From Trichocoleus sp. FACHB-46 (GTDB lineage Bacteria; Cyanobacteriota; Cyanobacteriia; FACHB-46): a DNA stretch of 49,670 nucleotides. Below, one piece after another: positions 43,178 through 49,670 of the stretch; the first letter of the stretch is position 1, and every line of letters begins with the position of its first letter. The DNA is taken from positions 1-49,670 of the forward strand of contig NZ_JACJOD010000052.1 in the NCBI RefSeq assembly GCF_014695385.1. The letters run 5' to 3'. The notes under the pieces are model-generated. The model was not told the origin of the DNA. It did no database searches and worked only from the letters and a program-made list of their open reading frames with translations. The position numbers were made by a program, and so were the translations under genes.

Positions 43178-44215
43178 ATGCCGATTTCTACGCCTCAAAT
43201 CACTCAATCTACCTTTCTCCCGCCCATAGATACCAAAGAGAAAGTGAGTCAGTTTATGCGGCAGTTGCAGGACGAAATCTGCCAGAGCTTGCAACAGATA
43301 GATGGTGTGGGTAGCTTCCAAGAAGATGCCTGGGAGCGACCCGAAGGCGGTGGCGGGCGATCGCGAGTATTGCTCGAAGGAGCTGTGTTTGAGCAAGGTG
43401 GGGTGAACTTCTCTGAGGTTTGGGGTTCTCATCTGCCTCCTTCCATTTTGGCGCAACGCCCGGAGGCGGCTGGACATGGCTTCTATGCCACAGGCACTTC
43501 AATGGTGTTGCATCCTCACAATCCTTATATTCCCACGGTCCATCTGAATTATCGTTACTTTGAGGCAGGCCCAGTTTGGTGGTTTGGTGGCGGTGCTGAC
43601 TTGACACCCTACTATCCTTTTGCTGAAGATGCTGCTCACTTCCATACCACGCTGAAGCAAGCTTGCGATCGCCACAACCCCAATTATTACTCAGTGTTCA
43701 AGCCTTGGTGTGATGAATACTTCTACCTCCAGCATCGCCAAGAAACTAGAGGTGTCGGTGGTATCTTTTTTGATTACCAAGATGGACAAGGAAAACTTTA
43801 TCGCGGTTCTAACTTGGAGGGTGCAGCCGCTACTCTTAGCAATCAGATTGGCGCTTTAGCTCCCCGCAGTTGGAAAGAAATTTTTGCCTTGGTTCGTAGT
43901 TGTGGGCAAGCTTTTATCCCTGCCTATGCCCCGATTGTGGAGCGGCGACGGGGAATGGAATATGGCGATCGCCAGCGGAACTTTCAGCTATATCGTCGCG
44001 GTCGTTATGTAGAGTTTAACTTGGTTTATGATCGAGGCACGATTTTCGGTCTCCAAACCAACGGTCGCACGGAGTCAATTCTGATGTCGCTGCCACCGTT
44101 GGTGCGTTGGGAATATGGCTATCAACCAGAACCTAACACTCCGGAAGCGGAACTGTACGAAACGTTTTTGCAGCCTCAAGATTGGGCGAACTGGACACTG
44201 CCACAAAACCATTAA
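43178..44215 (+). CDS. hemF: Oxygen-dependent coproporphyrinogen III oxidase, canonical
   Basis: A 345-residue HemF with all family signatures: [98 protein letters not shown] and [19 protein letters not shown]. It converts coproporphyrinogen III to protoporphyrinogen IX in the presence of oxygen. Its stop codon is 1 bp from the start of the exporter adaptor gene, so enzyme and exporter are co-translated. ATG 43178 is preceded by GGAGTT. It differs from the divergent HemF 9 kb upstream, which is not a recent duplicate. Confidence 0.95.
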   Translation: MPISTPQITQSTFLPPIDTKEKVSQFMRQLQDEICQSLQQIDGVGSFQEDAWERPEGGGGRSRVLLEGAVFEQGGVNFSEVWGSHLPPSILAQRPEAAGHGFYATGTSMVLHPHNPYIPTVHLNYRYFEAGPVWWFGGGADLTPYYPFAEDAAHFHTTLKQACDRHNPNYYSVFKPWCDEYFYLQHRQETRGVGGIFFDYQDGQGKLYRGSNLEGAAATLSNQIGALAPRSWKEIFALVRSCGQAFIPAYAPIVERRRGMEYGDRQRNFQLYRRGRYVEFNLVYDRGTIFGLQTNGRTESILMSLPPLVRWEYGYQPEPNTPEAELYETFLQPQDWANWTLPQNH

Positions 44216-44216
44216 C

Positions 44217-45419
44217 ATGAACTTCCAAACCCTATCCAAGCCTGCAAATCGGGGCACCCTAGCGCTGATCATTGCTGCGACTGCTGCCTCAGGCGCGATC
44301 GCTTTCCTGGGCATTTCTCAAGTCAAGCGTCCCAGCCAACCCACTGTGGTTGCAGAAGCCAAAGCTGCCCCAAAAGTCCAGCGAATTACGGCTTTAGGAC
44401 GCATTGAGCCTGCGACAGAGGTGATCCAAGTCTCCGTCCCTGCCACGCTCAGCAATGATCGCGTGGCAGAACTGCGAGTGCAGCGGGGCGATCGCGTGGA
44501 CGCAGGCCAAGTCATTGCTGTCATGGACTCGCAAGCACGACTCCAAAATGTGCTTTTGGAAGCCCAAGCTCAGGTGAAAATCGCGCAGGCAGAAGTGGCC
44601 AAAGTGAAAGCAGGTGCTAAGACTGGGGAGATTGCCGCCCAGGAAGCGGAGATCGCCCGTCTGGAAGAGCAGTTGGAAGGGGAACTAGCGACTCAACAGG
44701 CGACGATCGCTCGTTGGCAAGCAGAAGTTGAAACGGCGAATGCTGATTACAATCGCTATCTGCCCCTCTACCGGGAGGGTGCGATCGCGGCGACAGAACT
44801 GGATCGCAGACAACTAGCTCTGCAAACGGCTCAAGCCCAACTTAATGAGGTCAAGGCGAAACAAAGCCAAAGCGCCAACACGATCCGCGAGCAAATCAGG
44901 CAAGCGAGAGCCAACTTAAATCGCATTGAGGAAGTGCGTCCTGTGGATGTGCAGGCAGCTCAAGCTCAGGTAGACAAGGCGATCGCCGCCGTCAGAAAGG
45001 CAGAATCAGATTTAGCAGAAGCCTCGATTAAGGCTCCGATCTCCGGTCGCATTCTCGACATTGATGCTAAACCCGGAGAAGTCGTGGGCAGTGCAGGCAT
45101 CGCTGAGTTGGGCCAAACCAACGAGATGCAGGTGGTGGCAGAGGTGTATCAAACCGATATTAGCCAAGTGCAGAAAGGTCAGCCCGTGGCGATTACTAGT
45201 GAATCCTTTGAGGGAGAACTCGAAGGTACAGTTAGCTCGGTAGGGTTGCAGGTGACTCAGCAAGAAGTCACGAGCGGTAAACCAGGGGAAAATCTCGATC
45301 GCAAAGTGGTGGAAGTCAGAATTCAGATTGATCCAAAGGATAGTCAACGAGTGGCGAGTTTAACCAACTTGCAAGTTCAGGTTGCCATTCAAGCCGATTC
45401 TCTCGCTAACCGCCAGTAA
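44217..45419 (+). CDS. devB: DevB-like membrane-fusion protein (HlyD family)
   Basis: A 400-residue periplasmic adaptor. ATG 44217 (MNFQTLSKPANRG) lies 1 bp after the hemF stop; a longer frame inside hemF is not the gene. One N-terminal membrane helix (ALIIAATAASGAIAFLGI) precedes a lipoyl/barrel half (LGRIEPATEVIQVSVPATLS, RGDRVDAGQVIAVMDSQARL), a long coiled-coil hairpin rich in Ala, Gln and Glu (about residues 110-265), and the second lipoyl half (ASIKAPISGRILDIDAKPGE). DevB proteins join an inner-membrane DevCA transporter to a TolC-type channel. Here it likely exports the product of the tetrapyrrole cluster. Confidence 0.9.
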   Translation: MNFQTLSKPANRGTLALIIAATAASGAIAFLGISQVKRPSQPTVVAEAKAAPKVQRITALGRIEPATEVIQVSVPATLSNDRVAELRVQRGDRVDAGQVIAVMDSQARLQNVLLEAQAQVKIAQAEVAKVKAGAKTGEIAAQEAEIARLEEQLEGELATQQATIARWQAEVETANADYNRYLPLYREGAIAATELDRRQLALQTAQAQLNEVKAKQSQSANTIREQIRQARANLNRIEEVRPVDVQAAQAQVDKAIAAVRKAESDLAEASIKAPISGRILDIDAKPGEVVGSAGIAELGQTNEMQVVAEVYQTDISQVQKGQPVAITSESFEGELEGTVSSVGLQVTQQEVTSGKPGENLDRKVVEVRIQIDPKDSQRVASLTNLQVQVAIQADSLANRQ

Positions 45420-45441
45420 CTCTTCTGCCACCGACGAACCC

Positions 45442-46611
45442 ATGCTGCCAAAATTATTTCGCAAAACGCCCCTTGCCTTACTGCAAATGAGCAGCCAGAG
45501 GACTCGTCTGCTAGTGGCGATCGCAGGCATTGCCTTTGCTGACTTTCTCATGTTTTTCCAACTGGGGGTGAGGGACGCACTGTTCGACTCCCAAGTTCGC
45601 CCCTACGCAACGCTCAAAGGAGATCTGTTTATCGTCAATAAGTTATCAGATAACTTACAGTCGATTAAAAGTTTTCCTAGAGACAACCTCTACCGCGTCG
45701 CTGGTATGGATGGGGTTGAGTCTATTCGCCCCCTGTACATTGGTCAAGCAAGCTGGCGAAACCCAGATAACCAAGCCAGCCGGCAAATCTTTGTCTACGG
45801 CATCGACCCCAATCGGCCTGCTTTTGACCTCCCTGAAGTGGAGCAGCAGCTAGACAAACTCAAATTACTAAATCAAGTTCTATTTGATAAAGCGGGTCTA
45901 ACACCACAACTGGGCGACGTGACAGCCCTGCTCAAAAAGCAGAATCCCTTATCTGTTCAGGCGAATGATTTAGAAGTCAAAGTGGTTGGCTTATTTACGC
46001 TGGGTTCTTCCTTTTCAGCCGAAGGGAATCTCCTGATGAGTGACTCTACCTTTTTGCGCCTCTTTTCCGAGCGACGAGCCAATGACATTGACCTGGGGAT
46101 TATTGAGGCAAATCCCAACGTATCCATTCAACAACTCCAGGCAGATTTGCAAGCGATCGTACCCGATAACTTGCTCGTGCTCACCTTAGAACAGTTCTCA
46201 GCTCGTGAATTTGCTTATTGGAACACAGGCTCCTCGATTGGTCCTACTTTTAATCTAGGAGTAGCCATTGGTTTCCTAGTAGGAGCCGTGATTGTCTACC
46301 AAATTCTTTATACTGATGTCTCTGATCACTTACCAGAATACGCCACGCTCAAAGCAATGGGTTATAGCGATCTGTACTTGATTGGAGTGATTTTACAAGA
46401 AGCATTCCTCCTCGCCGCTCTAGGCTTTCTACCAGGGTTTCTGCTGGCAAGTGGCTTCTATACCTTTTTTAAATCTGTCACCTTTTTACCGATCGCCATG
46501 AAACTCAGCCGCGCTGTCACAGTTCTAATTCTGACCGTCGTTATGTGTGGTGGAGCAGGTGCGATCGCCCTCCGTAAACTCAGAGCCGCCGATCCAGCAG
46601 ATATCTTTTAG
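45442..46611 (+). CDS. devC: DevC-like ABC exporter permease (MacB/FtsX type)
   Basis: A 389-residue permease, ATG 45442 (MLPKLFRKTPLALLQM). The first hydrophobic segment (LLVAIAGIAFADFLMFFQLG) is followed by a periplasmic domain of about 220 residues (LKGDLFIVNKLSDNLQSIKS). Then come three C-terminal segments (LGVAIGFLVGAVIVYQILYT; LQEAFLLAALGFLPGFLLAS; VTVLILTVVMCGGAGAIAL), the topology of the FtsX/MacB permease class used by DevC. It starts 22 bp after devB. A pyrimidine-rich 45 bp tract follows its stop before devA. Confidence 0.9.
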   Translation: MLPKLFRKTPLALLQMSSQRTRLLVAIAGIAFADFLMFFQLGVRDALFDSQVRPYATLKGDLFIVNKLSDNLQSIKSFPRDNLYRVAGMDGVESIRPLYIGQASWRNPDNQASRQIFVYGIDPNRPAFDLPEVEQQLDKLKLLNQVLFDKAGLTPQLGDVTALLKKQNPLSVQANDLEVKVVGLFTLGSSFSAEGNLLMSDSTFLRLFSERRANDIDLGIIEANPNVSIQQLQADLQAIVPDNLLVLTLEQFSAREFAYWNTGSSIGPTFNLGVAIGFLVGAVIVYQILYTDVSDHLPEYATLKAMGYSDLYLIGVILQEAFLLAALGFLPGFLLASGFYTFFKSVTFLPIAMKLSRAVTVLILTVVMCGGAGAIALRKLRAADPADIF

Positions 46612-46660
46612 CTCATCTCATCCCTTTTTATCCTTCCTCCCTCATCCTTCATCCTTCTCC

Positions 46661-47404
46661 ATGTCTCCCCATCTAGAGCAAGCGCGATCGCCAGACCTTC
46701 ATACAGCTCAAATGTCTTCAAAGCCTGTCATCTCAGCTCATCAGCTAAATCACTATTTTGGTAAAGGTGAACTGCGGAAGCAGGCATTGTTTGACATTAA
46801 TCTTGAGATTTATCCTGGCGAGATTGTGATTATGACTGGGCCTTCTGGGTCTGGTAAAACCACGTTACTGAGTTTGATGGGTGGTTTGCGTTCAGTCCAG
46901 GAAGGTAGCCTCACGATCTTGGAACAAGAGATGTGTGGTGCCAGCAAGCGAAAAATGATACAAGTGCGGAAGCAAATTGGTTATATCTTCCAAGCTCATA
47001 ACTTGCTCACCTTTTTAACGGCGAAACAGAATGTGCGGATGTCTTTAGAACTCCATCCAGACTATCTAGAAAAAGATATGGATGCGATCGCTACAGAGAT
47101 GTTACAAGCAGTAGGACTGGGCGATCGCGTGGACTATTATGCAGACAGCCTTTCTGGCGGTCAAAAACAACGAGTGGCGATCGCTCGTGCCCTGGCTAGT
47201 CGTCCTAAAATTGTTCTGGCTGATGAACCCACGGCGGCGCTTGATAAGAAATCGGGTCGGGATGTGGTGGAGATTATGCAGCGCTTAGCCAAGGAGCAAG
47301 GCTGCACTATTTTGTTGGTGACTCATGATAACCGCATTCTAGATATTGCCGATCGCATCATTCATATGGAAGATGGACGATTGGCAGCCGCATCCTACTC
47401 TTAA
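46661..47404 (+). CDS. devA: DevA-like ABC exporter ATPase
   Basis: A 247-residue ATPase. ATG 46661 (MSPHLEQARSPDLHTAQM) or ATG 46712 (MSSKPVISAHQLNHYFG) are both possible; the second fits the family length better but neither has a Shine-Dalgarno sequence. Walker A GPSGSGKTTLLSLMGG, Q-loop IFQAHNLLTF, signature LSGGQKQRVAIARAL, Walker B KIVLADEPTAALD and switch His VTHDNRI are all present. With DevB and DevC it completes an exporter. Confidence 0.9.
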   Translation: MSPHLEQARSPDLHTAQMSSKPVISAHQLNHYFGKGELRKQALFDINLEIYPGEIVIMTGPSGSGKTTLLSLMGGLRSVQEGSLTILEQEMCGASKRKMIQVRKQIGYIFQAHNLLTFLTAKQNVRMSLELHPDYLEKDMDAIATEMLQAVGLGDRVDYYADSLSGGQKQRVAIARALASRPKIVLADEPTAALDKKSGRDVVEIMQRLAKEQGCTILLVTHDNRILDIADRIIHMEDGRLAAASYS

Positions 47405-47443
47405 CCTGACACTTAACTGCACTTCTAACTGCGTGGAGAAATT

Positions 47444-48019
47444 GTGAGTAAAAGTGAAGAACCTAAATACACTGTGTTGCAGTCCTACGGTGACATCGAA
47501 ATTCGGCAATATGAACCTAAAATTGTCGCTGAAACCGTTGTGAAGGCGGAGAGAGGTAAAGCCAATAATGATGCCTTTGGGATTCTAGCGGGCTACATTT
47601 TTGGTCAAAACCTATCTGTCACTCAACCGCAGAAAAGCGAAAAACTTGCCATGACCGCTCCTGTGATGCAGCAAGCCGCAGGTTCAGCGATCGCTATGAC
47701 TACATCTGTCACTCAAGCAAGTGATCAGAATACCTGGGCTGTGCAGTTTTTTATGCCCTCCACCTATTCAATGGCAACGCTGCCAAAGCCAAAGGATGAG
47801 CGCGTTACTGTCAAAGAATTACCAGGCACTAAAGTGGTGGCAATTCGTTTCTCTGGCAATGCTGGAGATAATCAACTGCAAGAACAGGAAGCAAAACTCC
47901 GGGACTTTTTGATTCAGCAAGGGATTGAGGCTCAAGGGACAGCGACTTATGCCTTCTACGATTCTCCCTTTACCTTGCCGATGTTGAAACGCAACGAAGT
48001 CATGATCGAGATTCCCTAA
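47444..48019 (+). CDS. SOUL/HBP family heme-binding protein
   Basis: A 191-residue protein; GTG 47444, 8 nt after GGAG, is the start. The SOUL signature is clear: YTVLQSYGDIEIRQYEPKIV, then FGILAGYIFGQN, EKLAMTAPVMQQ, VQFFMPSTYSMATLPKPKDE and RNEVMIEIP at the end. SOUL/HBP proteins bind heme and porphyrins in the micromolar-to-nanomolar range; no signal peptide is seen, so it is probably cytoplasmic. Placed 39 bp after the exporter ATPase and 71 bp before hemL, it could buffer a porphyrin intermediate or product. Confidence 0.9.
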   Translation: MSKSEEPKYTVLQSYGDIEIRQYEPKIVAETVVKAERGKANNDAFGILAGYIFGQNLSVTQPQKSEKLAMTAPVMQQAAGSAIAMTTSVTQASDQNTWAVQFFMPSTYSMATLPKPKDERVTVKELPGTKVVAIRFSGNAGDNQLQEQEAKLRDFLIQQGIEAQGTATYAFYDSPFTLPMLKRNEVMIEIP

Positions 48020-48090
48020 TTTTGATGACTTTCGCGATTATCAGCTCCAATCAAGCGAAATTTTGCAATCTAGTGTGATGAGGAAGCAAT

Positions 48091-49394
48091 ATGTTAGCGA
48101 CGACGACTAGCTTGAACACGACGCGATCGCAAGAAATCTTTGCCGCAGCCCAAAAACTGATGCCAGGCGGAGTGAGTTCTCCAGTTCGAGCTTTTCGCTC
48201 TGTCGGTGGGCAACCGATCGTCTTTGACCAAGTGGCAGGGGCTTATGCTTGGGATGTAGATGGCAACCAATATATTGATTATGTCGGCTCCTGGGGGCCT
48301 GCGATCTGTGGCCACGCTCATCCTGCTGTGACCGCTGCCCTACATGAGGCGATCGCGAAAGGTACCAGTTTCGGTGCTCCTTGTGAACTGGAAAATATCT
48401 TGGCTGAGATGGTGATCGATGCCGTTCCCAGCATTGAGATGGTACGCTTCGTCAACTCTGGGACAGAAGCTTGCATGACTGTTCTTCGGCTGATGCGAGC
48501 CTTTACAGGACGAGACAAAGTGATTAAGTTTGAGGGCTGCTATCATGGCCACGCGGATATGTTTCTGGTCAAAGCGGGTTCTGGTGTTGCCACCCTCGGC
48601 TTGCCAGATTCTCCAGGTGTCCCCAAATCTGTCACAAGCAACACGCTCTCCGCTCCCTATAACGATTTAGCCGCTGTCAAAGCCCTCTTGAAGAGAACTC
48701 CAACCAAATTGCTGGAGTCATTTTAGAACCCGTGGTCGGTAATGCGGGCTTTATTCCACCTGCAGCTGGCTTTCTGGAAGGCTTGCGGCAGCTCACCCAA
48801 GAGCATGGAGCGCTACTCGTCTTCGACGAAGTTATGACAGGCTTCCGCATTGCTTATGGAGGAGCCCAAGAGAAATTTGGTGTCACCCCTGATCTCACAA
48901 CATTAGGTAAGGTCATCGGGGGTGGTTTGCCCGTGGGGGCTTATGGTGGGCGGCAAGAGATTATGTCAATGGTGGCTCCCGCTGGCCCTGTTTATCAAGC
49001 GGGAACGCTCTCCGGCAATCCTTTAGCCATGACCGCAGGTATTAAGACATTGGAATTGTTGCAGCAGCCTGGAACCTATGAGCAACTTGATCAAATCACC
49101 AAAGAGCTGACAGAAGGACTGTTGCAAGTGGCACAAGCAACCGGACATACGGCTTGTGGAGGGCATATTAGCGGTATGTTTGGTTTCTTCTTTAATGAAG
49201 GCCCCATTCATAATTATGAAGATACTCAGAAATCTGACCTCAACAAGTTTGCGCACTTCCATCGGGGGATGTTGAAACAAGGAATTTATCTCGCTCCGTC
49301 TCAATTTGAGGCAGGATTTACTTCCTTAGCTCACACTAAAACAGATATCGATCGCACTCTTGAAGCTGCTCGAATAGTTCTGTCTAATTTATAA
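48091..49394 (+). pseudogene. hemL: Glutamate-1-semialdehyde 2,1-aminomutase, one-base frameshift
   Basis: The gene reads as a full-length HemL (about 434 residues) only if one base is restored. The first frame ([59 protein letters not shown]) runs to TAG at 48724-48726. The second frame begins [20 protein letters not shown] and carries [12 protein letters not shown], the PLP lysine in [17 protein letters not shown] and [15 protein letters not shown], ending at 49394. The shift is at CTCTTGAAGAG (about 48688), where CTCTTTGAAGAG is expected, so one T of a T-run is missing. HemL converts glutamate-1-semialdehyde to aminolevulinate. It could be a sequencing error or real decay; the rest is well conserved, which favours an error or a very recent mutation. 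Confidence 0.85.
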
Positions 49395-49512
49395 ACGGTT
49401 CTAAAAGCGATCGCTCAACTGGCTGAGCAAGGAGTCCTACGGCTCTAGGTGCTGCAAAAACTATCTCTCAGTGACATTGCCAAAGCTCACAAAATTATTG
49501 AGGAGCAACATA
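49395..49512 (+). pseudogene. C-terminal remnant of a zinc-independent alcohol dehydrogenase/quinone reductase
   Basis: Directly after the hemL stop the frame reads TVLKAIAQLAEQGVLRL, a TAG at 49446-49448, then VLQKLSLSDIAKAHKIIEEQ. This is the end pattern of quinone-reductase-like MDR enzymes (IAQLxEQGxLRL, LSDIAKAHxIIE). Everything before it is missing and the GKxVL end is lost. Confidence 0.45.
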
Positions 49513-49670
49513 CTATCCCTCTTTTGTCACTCTCGGAAAACAATGAATGGCAGTGCTACTTGCTCGATGTGATGCCGACTCCCTACCAGCGTCACAGCCT
49601 CCCAGCTTTGCTGGAGCTGTTTCTCAGAGCTCAGGGTACTCCCCTTCCAGAGCACAGCTCGCTCAAATCC
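49449..49670 (+). CDS. Partial ORF at window edge, probably the start of a transposase
   Basis: Open from GTG 49449 to the window end. After the dehydrogenase-like residues comes LLSLSENNEWQCYLLDVM, then MPTPYQRHSLPALLELFLRA and QGTPLPEHSSLKS. The last two blocks look like the N-terminus of cyanobacterial DDE transposases, with a plausible own start at ATG 49575. Family and boundaries are uncertain because the gene continues outside the window. Confidence 0.4.
   Translation, partial: MLQKLSLSDIAKAHKIIEEQHTIPLLSLSENNEWQCYLLDVMPTPYQRHSLPALLELFLRAQGTPLPEHSSLKS

Noticed and set aside
46612-46660. Pyrimidine-rich CATCCTTC tract between devC and devA as a regulatory repeat
   Set aside because: It is short and of a kind common in cyanobacterial spacers; there is nothing to support a function.
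1-49670. CRISPR arrays, tRNA or rRNA genes
   Set aside because: No regularly spaced repeats, no tRNA-like cloverleaf and no rRNA sequence were recognised.

Overview
The window is cyanobacterial chromosome. The palindrome GCGATCGC (HIP1) recurs throughout, and there are cyanobacterial-type NB-ARC/WD40, DevBCA and SOUL proteins and cyanobacterial IS families; a filamentous strain is likely. No rRNA, tRNA or CRISPR array was seen.

Layout. (1) 1-5.3 kb is decayed: an IS701-like transposase runs off the left edge and interrupts a CHASE/PAS/GAF histidine kinase gene that also carries two frameshifts and a stop. Next come an overlapping HipA-like kinase/DUF3037 pair and IS256 debris. (2) 5.4-9.06 kb (minus strand) encodes one large HTH-NB-ARC-WD40 STAND protein with 14 WD40 repeats. 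(3) 9.1-23.4 kb is an accessory island of small redox and detoxification genes: an MDR reductase, an MGT glycosyltransferase, two alpha/beta hydrolases, NmrA and SDR proteins, an MBL-fold hydrolase, a YbjQ protein, a thioredoxin-reductase-like flavoprotein, and a PadR regulator with a membrane protein. Six same-orientation copies of a roughly 90-150 bp intergenic repeat lie upstream of plus-strand genes here. Each copy holds the same 5-codon mini-ORF, and two copies extend into the ribosome-binding site of the next gene. I do not recognise this element. (4) 23.4-24.4 kb holds a transposase tail, a collapsed XendoU/lamin-tail gene and a 30 bp perfect palindrome. (5) 24.4-31.8 kb (minus strand) encodes two very large RTX-type secreted phosphoesterases, an ExeM/NucH-like nuclease and an EEP-phytase chimera, which fits extracellular phosphorus scavenging. 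(6) 32.0-33.4 kb is a deleted IS1 element and a long, structured upstream region.

(7) 33.4-49.4 kb, all plus strand, is a dedicated tetrapyrrole cluster: a divergent hemF, an ATC-hydrolase-like protein, an FAD oxidase with a C-terminal membrane segment, hemA, a Rieske oxygenase, hemE-hemC-hemB, a canonical hemF, a DevBCA-type exporter, a SOUL tetrapyrrole-binding protein and hemL (frameshifted by one base). Cyanobacterial hem genes are normally scattered. Their collection here with oxygenases, an exporter and a duplicated hemF points to a specialised tetrapyrrole product and closely recalls the putative tolyporphin clusters described in filamentous cyanobacteria. HemL, HemA, HemB, HemC, HemE and HemF cover glutamyl-tRNA to protoporphyrinogen IX except for HemD; the other proteins would tailor, bind and export the product. 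The right edge holds a dehydrogenase tail and a probable transposase start.
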